Part shown: positions 27,747 to 37,757 of the stretch, piece after piece
Layout of the letters: every line of letters starts with the position of its first letter
Numbering within the stretch: position 1 is the stretch's first letter
Origin: Flaviflexus ciconiae
GTDB lineage: Bacteria > Actinomycetota > Actinomycetes > Actinomycetales > Actinomycetaceae
Assembly: GCF_003971195.1 (NCBI RefSeq)
Contig: NZ_CP034593.1
Location: forward strand, 1,240,001 to 1,304,000
DNA: 64,000 bases
Reading direction: 5' to 3'
Position numbers and translations under genes: made by a program
The notes under the pieces: model-generated
Told to the model about the DNA's origin: nothing
The model's input: only the letters and a program-made list of their open reading frames with translations
The model's database searches: none

Positions 27747-28544
27747 GTGATCGATCGGAGCAATGGTGGGCAAGCCGTTCTTGCCTTGAACGCGGTGACG
27801 TTCCGCCGCAACGGGATTCAGATCCTCGATGGAGTCGATTTCACGGTCCGAACGGGGGAACGATGGGCGCTGCTCGGTGAGAACGGCGCCGGTAAGTCCA
27901 CCATCCTGTCGCTCTGCGGAGGGCTCGCGCACCCGTCGAGCGGGACAGTCGACATTCTTGGGCACCGAGTTGGCAGAGTCGACCTTCGCGAAATTCGGTG
28001 CCTCATTGGCCACGTCAATCCCAGGCATCCGCTCCGCGGTGCACCGTCGGTCACCGAGGTCGTCCTGACGGGAATCACCGGTACCATCGAGCTTCCAATG
28101 AGATGGGAGCCAACCGACACCGATCTTAAAAAAGCCCACTCGCTCATTACCGACATTGGGCTCGATAGCCACCGCGAGGCACCATGGCCCACCCTTTCTC
28201 AGGGTGAGCGTGGCCGGGCTCTTATTGCTCGTGCTCTTGCCGGCGATCCCCAGCTCCTCCTGCTTGACGAGCCAACGACGGGATTGGATTTAGCGGCGCG
28301 GGAACGACTGCTTGAAACACTCGATGGTCTTGCCGAATCGAACGTCACTTCTCTGCTTGTCACTCATCACCTGGAGGAGCTTCCCGCAACGACAACGCAT
28401 GCGGCCCTGATCCGGCAGGGTACGTTGACAGCCGCTGGTCCTGTCAAGCAAGTCGTGACGAGCGAGAATATTTCGAAGGCCTTCGACTATCCGATCAGGG
28501 TAACGCGGGATGAGGGGCGCTGGGGAGCTCGCCGATCCCGCTAA
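27747..28544 (+). CDS. Solitary ABC transporter ATP-binding protein (YlmA-like)
   Basis: This 265-residue single ABC domain has Walker A GENGAGKST, signature LSQGERGRALIARAL, Walker B LLLLDEPTTGLD and a final H-loop (LLVTHHLEEL). It resembles the YlmA-type ATPases, whose transport partners are often not adjacent. GTG 27747 is chosen for GAGAGGGA seven bases upstream; an in-frame GTG lies at 27726. No permease or binding protein is next to it on the plus strand. The nearest candidate partner, the FecCD system, already has its own ATPase. The substrate is unknown. Confidence 0.8.
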   Translation: MIDRSNGGQAVLALNAVTFRRNGIQILDGVDFTVRTGERWALLGENGAGKSTILSLCGGLAHPSSGTVDILGHRVGRVDLREIRCLIGHVNPRHPLRGAPSVTEVVLTGITGTIELPMRWEPTDTDLKKAHSLITDIGLDSHREAPWPTLSQGERGRALIARALAGDPQLLLLDEPTTGLDLAARERLLETLDGLAESNVTSLLVTHHLEELPATTTHAALIRQGTLTAAGPVKQVVTSENISKAFDYPIRVTRDEGRWGARRSR

Positions 28545-28663
28545 GGGAAACGAAGGTCTGACTGAAGATGCTGGGTGCCCGCGGGAATGGCAGGAGACTG
28601 AATGGGGCTGCTGCCACCGGCCCCGCGGGACAGTCAGGGTCGCCAAGGATTCGGCGTTAGGCA

Positions 28664-29743
28664 CTATTCGTTCAGGGCATCAACGATCGTGCGGTAGCCA
28701 GCGGCGGTATTGAGCCCCGACGTTCCCGACGCCTCGGACATGGGAACGAGGTAGACGCGATCGTTCGCGACCGCGGGAACATCCGCGAGCGCCGGGTTGC
28801 TCAGGGTCTCTTCAAACGGTTCGAGGCCCATCCCCTGAAAGTCCTCCACAAAGATGACATCAGGGTTGGCAACGGCAATCATTTCGGCATCGATCGGGCG
28901 TGTCTGCGTCAGGCCAATGGTCTCCTCCGCATTCACCGCCCCTGCCCGCACGGCCATGCCCGGGAGCATGATCGAATCATCCATTGCCATGATCGAATCT
29001 CCGCGCGCCATGAGCGCGAGGAAGCGCGTCCCGGAGTTGGTTGCCTCGGCGTCAATCTCTTCGATGTCGGCAAGGAACTGAGCCGAGAGTTCGGCAGCGA
29101 GGTCTTCTTCCCCGAGGGCTTCGCCAAGGAGAACGAGAGTCTCGGCAATGTCTTCCGGTGTCGAGAACGATGATGGGTCGAGGTTGAGCACGGGCACTCC
29201 CGTCTGTTCGAGCTGGTCTCCCGCCGTCTCTTCGCCTCCGTGACGAGTCGTGTTGAGAACGAGGTCCGGTCCCATGGCAAGGATCTGCTCCGGATCCGGA
29301 TCCGTTCCGGGAGGGAGAACCTGCTCCACCTGGGACGCTAGGTCGGGAACCGTACTTGCCTCGGATTGGCTGGATGCTGGAACGGCAATCACCCGCTCCG
29401 GGCCGGCGAGCCGCAGTGCCATATCGGCAGTTTCTGCGGAAACCGCAATGATCCTCGCAGGCTCCTCGGCAATCTCGATCTGCTGATCGCCGAGGTCCAC
29501 TGTGCGCGGCCACGTACCCGGCGATGCATCAACCTGAGCATCCGACGAAGAATCGTCACTCCCCGATACGGCATCGTCATTGCCGCTCGACACATCACCG
29601 CCCGGCTCCTCTGTTTGTACCTGGATGGTGCTTGGGCCTGCACCGCTGTCTTCTTGCTCGGTGTCTGCCCCACATGCCGCGAGCGCAAGCGCTGAGACGG
29701 CAGCGAGGCTGATGATTTTGGGCGCGGTGATCCGTACTTTCAT
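28664..29743 (-). CDS. Iron-siderophore/heme-type ABC substrate-binding lipoprotein
   Basis: This 359-residue lipoprotein has lipobox LAAC (Cys 24), then a Ser/Asp/Gly-rich linker to about residue 75, then a Peripla_BP_2 (FecB/BtuF) domain. That domain includes PARIIAVSAETADMALRLAG, PDLVLNTTRHGG and NPDVIFVEDFQGMG. The fold binds ferric siderophores, heme or cobalamin; the ligand cannot be read from sequence. It is the last gene behind the FecCD permease and ATPase on the minus strand, separated from the ATPase by 75 bp containing a hairpin, and converges with the solitary ATPase. Confidence 0.85.
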   Translation of the reverse strand: MKVRITAPKIISLAAVSALALAACGADTEQEDSGAGPSTIQVQTEEPGGDVSSGNDDAVSGSDDSSSDAQVDASPGTWPRTVDLGDQQIEIAEEPARIIAVSAETADMALRLAGPERVIAVPASSQSEASTVPDLASQVEQVLPPGTDPDPEQILAMGPDLVLNTTRHGGEETAGDQLEQTGVPVLNLDPSSFSTPEDIAETLVLLGEALGEEDLAAELSAQFLADIEEIDAEATNSGTRFLALMARGDSIMAMDDSIMLPGMAVRAGAVNAEETIGLTQTRPIDAEMIAVANPDVIFVEDFQGMGLEPFEETLSNPALADVPAVANDRVYLVPMSEASGTSGLNTAAGYRTIVDALNE

Positions 29744-29794
29744 GGTACTCCTTCTTAAGCCCGCCTAGCGCGGGGCGTTGTTTGTCAATGTTCT

Positions 29795-29815
29795 GCGGCG
29801 CCGACGTGGCGCCGC
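29795..29815 (-). terminator. Hairpin between importer ATPase and binding-protein genes
   Basis: GCGGCGCC (29795-29802) pairs perfectly with GGCGCCGC (29808-29815) around a 5-nt loop, three bases after the ATPase stop. It may attenuate or stabilise the polycistronic message. Confidence 0.5.
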
Positions 29816-29818
29816 CCG

Positions 29819-30658
29819 TTAGACCGCGGTGACCGTGAGGTACCCCGTCGCTTCGCTACGGCGAACGTCGACCGTCACGCCGTAAGCATCGTTCAGCAGG
29901 TCGGGAACGAGGATCTCCGCGGGCGGTCCTGATGCCTTGACGCGGCCGCCGTCTACGAGGGTGAGCCGGTCGCAGAACCTCGCTGCAATATCGAGGTCGT
30001 GTAGCACCGCGATGATCGTGCGGCTACTCGATTCTTTGATCCACGGCTTAAACAGTCGGAAGACGTCGATCTCATGTCCCATGTCCAGGGCCGAACTCGG
30101 CTCATCGACGATAAGGATCTGTGGATCCTGTGCAATGGCGCGAGCAAGGGCTGTGAGTTGGCGTTCACCACCAGACGTGCTTCTCATTGGGCGGTCCCGC
30201 CATGCACTAGCACCTGTCATGCGAAGTGCCTCATCAACGGCCTCCTCATCCTCGGCCGTTGGGGACGAGAATCTCCCAAGCCGCGCATACCTGCTCATCT
30301 GCACGTATTGCTCGCCCGTGAAGTCAACGGGAGGAGTGTCTTGGGGAAGATAGCTCATGAGGCGGGCACGCTCCTTTGATGAAAGAGATGCCAGCCTCTC
30401 CCCCGCGATTCTGATGTCGCCAGACGATGGCACAAGCCCAAGGGCGGCCTTCACGAGGGTGGACTTGCCTGCCCCGTTAGGTCCGATGATCCCGTGAATA
30501 AGGCCGGGCGCAAAAGAGGCGTTAACGGAGTCAAGGACGTTCTTGCGTCGATAGCCGGCGCTGACCTCGGTCATCTCCACGGCGCTTGGCGCCTCCGTCC
30601 GCGCTTCTCTTGACGCCGTATTCGGCGCCGTCTGCTGTTCGGGCATAAGGCCGGTCAT
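29819..30658 (-). CDS. FepC/BtuD-type ABC transporter ATP-binding protein
   Basis: This 279-residue ATPase has Walker A GPNGAGKST, Q-loop MSYLPQDTPP, signature STSGGERQLTALARAI, Walker B ILIVDEPSSALD and the H-loop AVLHDLDIAARF. These features place it in the iron-chelate/cobalamin importer class. A linker of about 28 residues precedes the domain. It overlaps the permease stop by 4 nt and is followed by the binding lipoprotein, giving a complete permease-ATPase-receptor unit. Confidence 0.9.
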   Translation of the reverse strand: MTGLMPEQQTAPNTASREARTEAPSAVEMTEVSAGYRRKNVLDSVNASFAPGLIHGIIGPNGAGKSTLVKAALGLVPSSGDIRIAGERLASLSSKERARLMSYLPQDTPPVDFTGEQYVQMSRYARLGRFSSPTAEDEEAVDEALRMTGASAWRDRPMRSTSGGERQLTALARAIAQDPQILIVDEPSSALDMGHEIDVFRLFKPWIKESSSRTIIAVLHDLDIAARFCDRLTLVDGGRVKASGPPAEILVPDLLNDAYGVTVDVRRSEATGYLTVTAV

Positions 30659-31674
30659 GATTGTCTCCTTGCCTGGGCGAGAACGAGACAGAGCAGGAAG
30701 GGCGCACCGATGATAGCCGTCACTGTTCCCGTTTGAAGGACGATGGGGTTGAAGATCATGCGGGCGGCAGTGTCCGCAACGAGGAGGAATATTGCTCCTA
30801 TCAGGGCGCTAGCCGGGAGAAGGAAACGGTGGTCCGATCCCCAAATGAGCCGCACCACGTGGGGCACGACGAGGCCAACGAAGGAGATCACTCCGGTGAT
30901 AGCGACACCCGCACCGGTCGCGAGGGCTGCACCGGCAAGAATGATGTGCTTCGTCCTTCCCACATTCATCCCCGAGGTTGCCGCCGTTGCCTCCCCGAGG
31001 CTCAGCAGGTTGAGATCCCGGGAGCACAGGAGAACGATGGCGACACCGATAAGCAGAGGCGCAAGGCTCATTCCCACGTCCTGCATGGTCCGTCCGGTCA
31101 GGTTGCCATTCAGCCAGAACATGGCAGACCGAGCATCCTCAGCGTCCTCCGCATTCGCGACCGTGGCCGAAATTATCGCCCCGAGGAACGCGTTCAGAGC
31201 GATGCCGACCAGGAGGAGCGAAGACGTAGAGCCGGACACGACGCCAACCGCCTGGACGATCGCGACCGCGCCAAGGGATCCGAGGAACGCACCGAGCGGA
31301 AGAATGTGCGAACCGGTGCCGGTGACGATAAGTAGAACGGCGACGGTTGCTGCCCCTGCGGATACTCCAGTAATTCCCGGCTCCGCTAGCGGATTGCGGA
31401 ACACCCCCTGCATCGCAGCGCCAGCGACGCCAAGTCCAGCTCCCACGAGCACGGCAACCAGAACGCGGGGGACGCGCACCGCAGAGACCACCGCATCGGC
31501 ACCCTGCGCCCCTCCGGGATCCGCGATCATGCCCCAGAGCGCACGCAGAGTTTCACCGAATGGCAGAGAAAGTGGGCCGATCATGACGGCGGCCATGACG
31601 GCCGCCGCAAGAAGAATCAGCATCAGTGCGAGCGTTACCGCACGCGAAGAGGTAAGAGTCTGAGGCACACCCAC
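30655..31674 (-). CDS. FecCD-family ABC transporter permease
   Basis: This permease of about 339 residues is predicted to have ten helices, beginning at AVTLALMLILLAAAVMAAVM. It contains the FecCD landmarks VRVPRVLVAVLVGAGLGVAG, QGVFRNPLAEPGITGVSAGA and GLVVPHVVRLIWGSDHR. The open frame extends upstream to 31824, but the family begins at the GTG codons 31674/31668. A Fur-type palindrome covers 31688-31702, so the promoter must be there. It is first in the importer operon and overlaps the ATPase by 4 nt. Confidence 0.87.
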   Translation of the reverse strand: MGVPQTLTSSRAVTLALMLILLAAAVMAAVMIGPLSLPFGETLRALWGMIADPGGAQGADAVVSAVRVPRVLVAVLVGAGLGVAGAAMQGVFRNPLAEPGITGVSAGAATVAVLLIVTGTGSHILPLGAFLGSLGAVAIVQAVGVVSGSTSSLLLVGIALNAFLGAIISATVANAEDAEDARSAMFWLNGNLTGRTMQDVGMSLAPLLIGVAIVLLCSRDLNLLSLGEATAATSGMNVGRTKHIILAGAALATGAGVAITGVISFVGLVVPHVVRLIWGSDHRFLLPASALIGAIFLLVADTAARMIFNPIVLQTGTVTAIIGAPFLLCLVLAQARRQS

Positions 31675-31687
31675 ACAGTACCGATAA

Positions 31688-31702
31688 TGAGAATCGTTCG
31701 CA
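31688..31702 (-). promoter_or_regulatory. Fur/Zur-like operator at the importer promoter
   Basis: TGAGAA-TCG-TTCGCA is a 6-3-6 inverted repeat with one mismatch, matching the TGAnAA-N3-TTnTCA shape of actinobacterial Zur/Fur boxes. It lies 13 bp upstream of the preferred permease start, so repression by a metal-loaded Fur-family protein is likely. A DtxR-type site was not seen. Confidence 0.5.
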
Positions 31703-32151
31703 ATATTAGCGATTGGGGATTGGGAAGTTTGCGGGAAAGAACTCGTTTGGGACAGGGACGAAAGCCGAAGCGGTGGATGCTGGTGCGGGTTCTCGACGGG
31801 AGGTGTTCCGCGCCCCACGGGCATCGAGACTTAAAATCGAATCGTCATTCATCCCGCAGACAAGGGTCCCCCAGGGGTCTCCGCGGGAAAGGGGGGGGAA
31901 ACTAGTCGAGCAGCTCACCCTGTCCACGAGGACGATGCATGAACGAGCCGGGCAGACATTGTCGCCAGGAACTTCTCAAGAGTGAGGGCCCGCCGCGCGG
32001 CAGGTCGGCTGGCTGGCAGCTTCAGTTCCCATCACTCGTGCATGCCACCATCCAAAACAACCAATTCAAGCAATGGCTTCGGGTTTCGCATGGTCTAGAC
32101 GGCCGATTCAGCAATAATTACCACGGGACTCGGTGAGCGCGAGGGAAAAGT
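31703..32151. other. 449-bp intergenic region with hairpin and G8 tract
   Basis: No convincing gene is present. CCCGCAGAC (31853-31861) pairs with GTCT and GCGGG (31877-31887) across a 2-nt bulge. A run of eight G follows at 31891-31898. The region lies between the 3' end of a small membrane-protein gene and the importer promoter, so some of it may be trailer of the former. Confidence 0.45.
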
Positions 32152-32400
32152 TTACTCGCCGGCATCTTCTCCGAGAGAAGTGTTATCCGCTCTTTTCCGC
32201 ATACCGAAAGACCTGCCCAGGAACACGAGGCCGGCGAGACCGAAAGCAACAATGATTGCACCGCTGCCGGCAACGACTTTTCCCTCGAAGACAAAAGAGA
32301 AAACGGTGGCAAAGAGCGCTATCGATACAAGTAGCAGACCGATGTCTCGATTCTTCCTCCACGCGAGATCGCGGTGCTTATTCTCCAGATTTCGCTCCAT
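32152..32400 (-). CDS. Small two-helix membrane protein, unrecognised
   Basis: This 82-residue protein has a charged N-terminus (MERNLENKHRDLAWRKNRD), two hydrophobic helices (IGLLLVSIALFATVFSFVF and IIVAFGLAGLVFLGRSFGM) and an acidic tail. ATG 32400 has AGGATCC as a plausible ribosome binding site. Codon use is normal for the window. I do not recognise the family. It is monocistronic, with over 200 bp to mdh upstream. Confidence 0.6.
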   Translation of the reverse strand: MERNLENKHRDLAWRKNRDIGLLLVSIALFATVFSFVFEGKVVAGSGAIIVAFGLAGLVFLGRSFGMRKRADNTSLGEDAGE

Positions 32401-32551
32401 AGCCGGATCCTATTGCCGTGGTTATGAATAGTTTTGTTTCTTGTTGCGCCGAATGTACCCGGGTGAGCCCCACGCCTCACGCTGCCTTGCAGTCGACCAT
32501 CGTCGTCAATACGTGCACTGGTACAGCAGTGGCCGCGTTCAAGAATGACCG

Positions 32552-33648
<1,097 letters not shown>

Positions 33649-33659
33649 CTAGAACCAAT

Positions 33660-35333
33660 CTAATTGTCTTCTGCGGGCCTTGCGTCCCGATGTTCACGGT
33701 AGTAGGCGATAAGCGAACGGGTGGACGGATCCTGATCCGCAAGTGCCGCTTCGTCACCTGCGATCGCGGGACCAAGATCGTTCGCCATCTGCTTGCCGAG
33801 CTCAACTCCCCACTGGTCGAAGGAGTCGATGCCCCACACGATGCCCTGGACGAACGTGATGTGCTCGTAGAGGGCGATCAGCTGACCGAGAACCGAGGGG
33901 CTCAGGTAGGGGGCCATGATCGACGCCGTCGGCTTATTGCCTTCGAAGACGCGGGCCGGGACGATGGCCTCGGCGGTGCCTTCCGCGCGGACTTCGTCCG
34001 CGGTCTTACCGAATGCAAGTGCCTTTGTCTGCGCGAAGAAGTTACCGAGGAACAGCTCGTGCTGGTCCTGACCATCCGTCGCAAACGGATATGTCGGATT
34101 GGCGAAGGCAATGAAGTCGGCGGGAATCAGCTGGGTACCCTGGTGGATGAGCTGGTAGAAGGCATGCTGACCGTTCGTGCCGGGCTCACCCCAGAACACT
34201 TCACCGGTCGTGGTTGTGACGGGCGTGCCATCCCAGCGCACCGACTTGCCGTTCGACTCCATCGTGAGCTGCTGGAGATAGGCCGCAAAGCGATGCAGGT
34301 ACTGGGAGTACGGGAGCACGGCGTGCGTGCCAGCATTCATGAAGTTCGTGTAGAAGATGTTGAGCATGCCCATGAGGAGCGGGACGTTCTCTTCCGCGGG
34401 TGCATTCGCGAAATGCTCATCCATGGCCCTGAAGCCTGCGAGGAAGTCCGCGAAGTTTTCGGGGCCAATTGCGATTGCGAGGCTCGTGCCAACGGCGGAG
34501 TCGACCGAGTAGCGGCCGCCGACCCAGGACCAGAAGCCGAACGCGTTATTGGGGTCGATGCCGAACTCGGCGACCTTGTCGAGAGCGGTCGACACGGCAA
34601 CGAAGTGCTTGGCAACGGCCTCATCGCCCGTTCCCTCGGGCAGGTTGTCGAGAAGCCAGGCGCGGGCCACCTTGGCGTTCGTCAGGGTCTCGAGAGTCGT
34701 GAAGGTCTTGGACGCAATGATGAAGAGCGTCGTCTCGGGGTCGAGGCCGGACAGCTCCTCCCCCGCGTCCGTCGGATCGATGTTCGAAATAAACCGAACC
34801 TCGAGGTCTTCCTGCAGGTAGGGCTTCAGGGCCTCGTATGCCATGACCGGGCCCAGGTCGGAACCACCGATGCCGATGTTAACCACGGTTTCGATGGGGC
34901 GGCCGGTGATCCCCGTCCATTCGCCCGAGCGGACCTTCGTTGCGAACTCGTAGACGCGGTCGAGGACCTCGTGGACCTGGTCGACCACGTTCTCACCATC
35001 CACGGTGATGGTGCTGCCGCGCGGGGCGCGGAGCGCCGTGTGGAGCACGGCGCGGTCCTCGGTCACGTTGATCTTCTCTCCGCTCAGCATCGCGTCCCTG
35101 CGTTCTTCAACGTTGGTTTGGCGAGCAAGGTCAACGAGTGCGGCGCGTACCTCGTCGGTGAGGAACGACTTGGACAGGTCGACGTGGAGATCTGCGGCCT
35201 GGAACGAGAACTGTTCGGCACGGTTCGGGTTCTGGGCGAACCATTCGCGGAAGTTCGGCGCTAGTTCGCGTGCAATCGTCTCGAGATTCTTCCAGGCCGC
35301 TGTTCCTGCGGGGTCAATGGGCGATGCAGTCAT
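33660..35333 (-). CDS. pgi: Glucose-6-phosphate isomerase
   Basis: This 557-residue cytosolic enzyme interconverts glucose-6-phosphate and fructose-6-phosphate. Signatures are [35 protein letters not shown] (PGI signature 1), the catalytic [11 protein letters not shown] and [14 protein letters not shown] [16 protein letters not shown], and [14 protein letters not shown] (signature 2). ATG 35333 follows GAAGGA at seven bases; the in-frame codons upstream are not needed. It lies 65 bp upstream of mdh on the same strand, so the two may be cotranscribed. Confidence 0.95.
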   Translation of the reverse strand: MTASPIDPAGTAAWKNLETIARELAPNFREWFAQNPNRAEQFSFQAADLHVDLSKSFLTDEVRAALVDLARQTNVEERRDAMLSGEKINVTEDRAVLHTALRAPRGSTITVDGENVVDQVHEVLDRVYEFATKVRSGEWTGITGRPIETVVNIGIGGSDLGPVMAYEALKPYLQEDLEVRFISNIDPTDAGEELSGLDPETTLFIIASKTFTTLETLTNAKVARAWLLDNLPEGTGDEAVAKHFVAVSTALDKVAEFGIDPNNAFGFWSWVGGRYSVDSAVGTSLAIAIGPENFADFLAGFRAMDEHFANAPAEENVPLLMGMLNIFYTNFMNAGTHAVLPYSQYLHRFAAYLQQLTMESNGKSVRWDGTPVTTTTGEVFWGEPGTNGQHAFYQLIHQGTQLIPADFIAFANPTYPFATDGQDQHELFLGNFFAQTKALAFGKTADEVRAEGTAEAIVPARVFEGNKPTASIMAPYLSPSVLGQLIALYEHITFVQGIVWGIDSFDQWGVELGKQMANDLGPAIAGDEAALADQDPSTRSLIAYYREHRDARPAEDN

Positions 35334-35388
35334 GATGGTCCTTCTCAAGTGTGGATGGCGTCACTCAATTCTCACACAAGTTAGGAAA

Positions 35389-35416
35389 CGGTGGGGCGCC
35401 TTGAGACGCCCCACCG
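35389..35416 (-). terminator. Terminator between the repeat-rich membrane protein gene and pgi
   Basis: CGGTGGGGCG (35389-35398) pairs perfectly with CGCCCCACCG (35407-35416) around an 8-nt loop, about 100 bp after the upstream gene's stop on the minus strand. Confidence 0.75.
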
Positions 35417-35513
35417 CAGTTATGGTCACAGCTAACGATCTGGTATCTGATTCGGCGCGAAACTCCATGGAAGAGGCCGCGCACCGCTCAGTTCCAAACT
35501 CGGTCGGTGAACC

Positions 35514-37238
35514 CTAGAATGCCGTGCACTCGGCAACTTCGTCGAGGAGAAGCTGGTATTTATAGACGTTCTCAGCGTTCGATGACACGGCGCCAACAAA
35601 GTTGAAGAACGTACCAACGAGGGAGACATTCCATCCGGAACCGTCTTCCACAAGGGCAAAGGCCAGTGCCGGGTGGTCCTCATCGTAGAGAAGCGAGATA
35701 TCTACGGGTTCACATGTGCCAACCGTGAGCTGTTCGTTCTCAATCTGGATCTGCATGCTCGTTCCGGACACTGCAGGATTGAGGGAGAGGAACAGGGAGT
35801 TGATGATCGTGAGTGCGGAATGATCCGAGACTTCGATGCTCGTGGTTGTCAGATTCGACAGGGCAACGAGCTCACCGAAGCTCACTTCTTGGATTTCCGG
35901 GATTTCCGACAGGTAGATCGCAAGCCCCAGGAGGCGCTGCTCTGCGAGCGGGAGATATCCCAGCGAATCTGTGATGGAACCGTCCGACAGGGAGTCGACG
36001 AACCGTTCGGTGGCTTCCTCCGGTGATGAAGAGGGCTCCGGGGTTGCCATCGTGAACTCACCGTTGCGCTGAATGAATGACTCCCGGTAGTCGCTGTCGG
36101 TGAAGTAGTCCCTGTTGAGGTAGGCAATGAAGGACGACACGGGCGAAACGTACCAGCCCTTCTCTTCCTCAACCATGACGAGAATCAGCGGGCCCTCCTC
36201 CGAGAAGTCAGCCGAGTAACTGTCGAGCCCCTCCTGCTGGAGACCAACCTTGATCATCGCGGTCAGTTGGTCAGCGTCCTCGACTCCAAAGTTCTGCTGA
36301 ATCTGCTCATCGGAGTACATTTGCGAAATCAGGTCGCCCGTAATTTCCGCGAACTCATCCTCATCGGTGATCTCCAATGACAGAGTTCCATCGGTGACCG
36401 TCACCGCGGTCATTCCGTGCGCAATCTCGACTTCCTCCGACTGGTCAATCTCCAGCGAGAAGTCAACGACCTCCGAGTAGCGGCCCAGGGCCTCGGTGAT
36501 GTCTTCCTGAGCATCCTCGTTATCGATCGGTTCATCGGTGGAGATAGCCTCCCACGAGTAGCGCATAAGGATCGACGTCATTGCCGAGGCGTACTGCTTC
36601 TCAGATGGGGAGATCGAGTCGTAAACAGACGTCAGGTCGCCGCTGTTGACCCGTTCCACGAGCGTCGTCGTGGCATCCGTGGCGCTGTCAGCGCCGTCCG
36701 CCGCCTCGGCTTCGGAGGACCGGCCAACCCACCACCAGATTCCAAGGCCCACAAGAACCAGGATGAGCACGACAAGGACCGCGATGATTGCGGTCGAGCG
36801 GGACCTCTTCGGCGGGTAGCCGCCCTGCTGGGGCTGGCCGGGAGGATAACCCGGACCGCCCGGGCCACCTGGGCCGCCCTGCTGGGGCCAGTGACCGGAC
36901 TGTTCGTACTGGCCGGTCTGCGGCGAGTTACCGGACCACTGCAGGTTTTGCTCGTTTGGTGCCTGACCGCCCTGCGGGTGCTGGCCGCCTTGCGGGTGCT
37001 GGCCGGTGTGCGGGTGCTGGCCGGTGTGCGGGGTATTGCCGGTCCACTGCAGATTCTGCTGGTTCGGGTACTGACCGCTGTGCGGGGTCTGCCCCGAGTA
37101 GGGTGTCTGGCCGGACCACTGCTGGGACTCGTCCTGCGCAGACGCACCCGGTTGCTGGCCACCGCGGGGATCTCCCCCGGCGCCCTCCTTGTGCGGCTGC
37201 TGGTTGCCATCTGGTCGGAAACGGTCGTCGCTACTCAT
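35514..37238 (-). CDS. Single-pass membrane protein with Gln/Gly/Pro repeats, function unknown
   Basis: This 574-residue protein has a cytosolic N-terminus of about 145 residues made of repeats such as HTGQHPHTGQHPQGGQHPQ and two copies of QNLQW(T/S)GN, ending in GGPGGPGGPGYPPGQ. One membrane helix follows (about 149-171, IIAVLVVLILVLVGLGIWWW). The extracellular acidic part of about 400 residues may hold two NTF2/DUF4878-like folds: KGWYVSPVSSFIAYLN and SGWNVSLVGTFFNFVG look like equivalent strands. MSSDDRF at ATG 37238 is chosen; ATG 37247 is an alternative. It resembles actinobacterial envelope proteins of unknown role. Confidence 0.7.
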   Translation of the reverse strand: MSSDDRFRPDGNQQPHKEGAGGDPRGGQQPGASAQDESQQWSGQTPYSGQTPHSGQYPNQQNLQWTGNTPHTGQHPHTGQHPQGGQHPQGGQAPNEQNLQWSGNSPQTGQYEQSGHWPQQGGPGGPGGPGYPPGQPQQGGYPPKRSRSTAIIAVLVVLILVLVGLGIWWWVGRSSEAEAADGADSATDATTTLVERVNSGDLTSVYDSISPSEKQYASAMTSILMRYSWEAISTDEPIDNEDAQEDITEALGRYSEVVDFSLEIDQSEEVEIAHGMTAVTVTDGTLSLEITDEDEFAEITGDLISQMYSDEQIQQNFGVEDADQLTAMIKVGLQQEGLDSYSADFSEEGPLILVMVEEEKGWYVSPVSSFIAYLNRDYFTDSDYRESFIQRNGEFTMATPEPSSSPEEATERFVDSLSDGSITDSLGYLPLAEQRLLGLAIYLSEIPEIQEVSFGELVALSNLTTTSIEVSDHSALTIINSLFLSLNPAVSGTSMQIQIENEQLTVGTCEPVDISLLYDEDHPALAFALVEDGSGWNVSLVGTFFNFVGAVSSNAENVYKYQLLLDEVAECTAF

Positions 37239-37706
37239 GTTCTGCATTATGTCGCACTTGATGGGCCCGTAGGGAGGCCAGAGCGGTATTGGGAGGTGGA
37301 GGACTCCCCACTCACGCTGTGCACGGCCCTCCCGCACCGCGGGATGCATCAGCATTTTCGTCCGGCAGCTTGCCTTTCGACCCGGGTTGCTCCAGCCTCC
37401 CAGTGTGATCCCGTGTGCGTGAGCCCGGCAGCGGGTTTGCCGCCGACCAGATGGTGAGACTTCCTCCGATGTTGATCAGGAATGCATGCGATCGTGTCCC
37501 GGACCTCTTCTCATCACCGCCCGGCTCGTATCGAAGCCCCGGGTATAGGTCTCTCAGCCCTGCGCCTTAGCAACCCAGGGTTGCGTCCCAGAATATGGGC
37601 GGAGCGTTGACATTGTTGCACGGCTTTCAGCAAGGATGTTCATAACACTGAGAGATTCGCTGGATTTGTGGAGGGCAGAGCATATACCACGATCGTTTGC
37701 CGTTTC
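37239..37706. other. Divergent intergenic region upstream of the phosphofructokinase gene
   Basis: About 470 bp separate two divergent genes. I see no conserved gene or riboswitch. CTGAGA near 37651 recalls a TPP element, but the other conserved boxes are missing. Promoters for both flanking genes must lie here. Confidence 0.4.
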
Positions 37707-37757
37707 TTGCCCCTAAGTCACGTCCCACTTATCTTTTTCATCGGGGACAATAGAGAC
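37707..37757 (+). promoter_or_regulatory. Candidate phosphofructokinase promoter
   Basis: TTGCCC (37707-37712) and TATCTT (37730-37735) are 17 bases apart. Alternatively GACAAT (37746-37751) ends six bases before the ATG, which would make a leaderless message. No strong ribosome binding site is present. Confidence 0.4.

Noticed and set aside
31922..31933. GTCC-ACGA-GGAC hairpin like one arm of a guanidine-II (mini-ykkC) riboswitch
   Set aside because: The class needs two such hairpins before a relevant gene. Only one is present, with a 4-bp stem, and no plus-strand gene follows.
31675..31990. Possible cobalamin riboswitch before the FecCD importer
   Set aside because: AGCCGGGCAGAC recalls the B12 box, but it is on the plus strand, opposite to the importer, and the other conserved segments are absent.
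37645..37665. CTGAGA-containing stretch suggesting a TPP riboswitch before pfk
   Set aside because: The other conserved boxes of the thi element are missing, and a glycolytic kinase is not an expected target.
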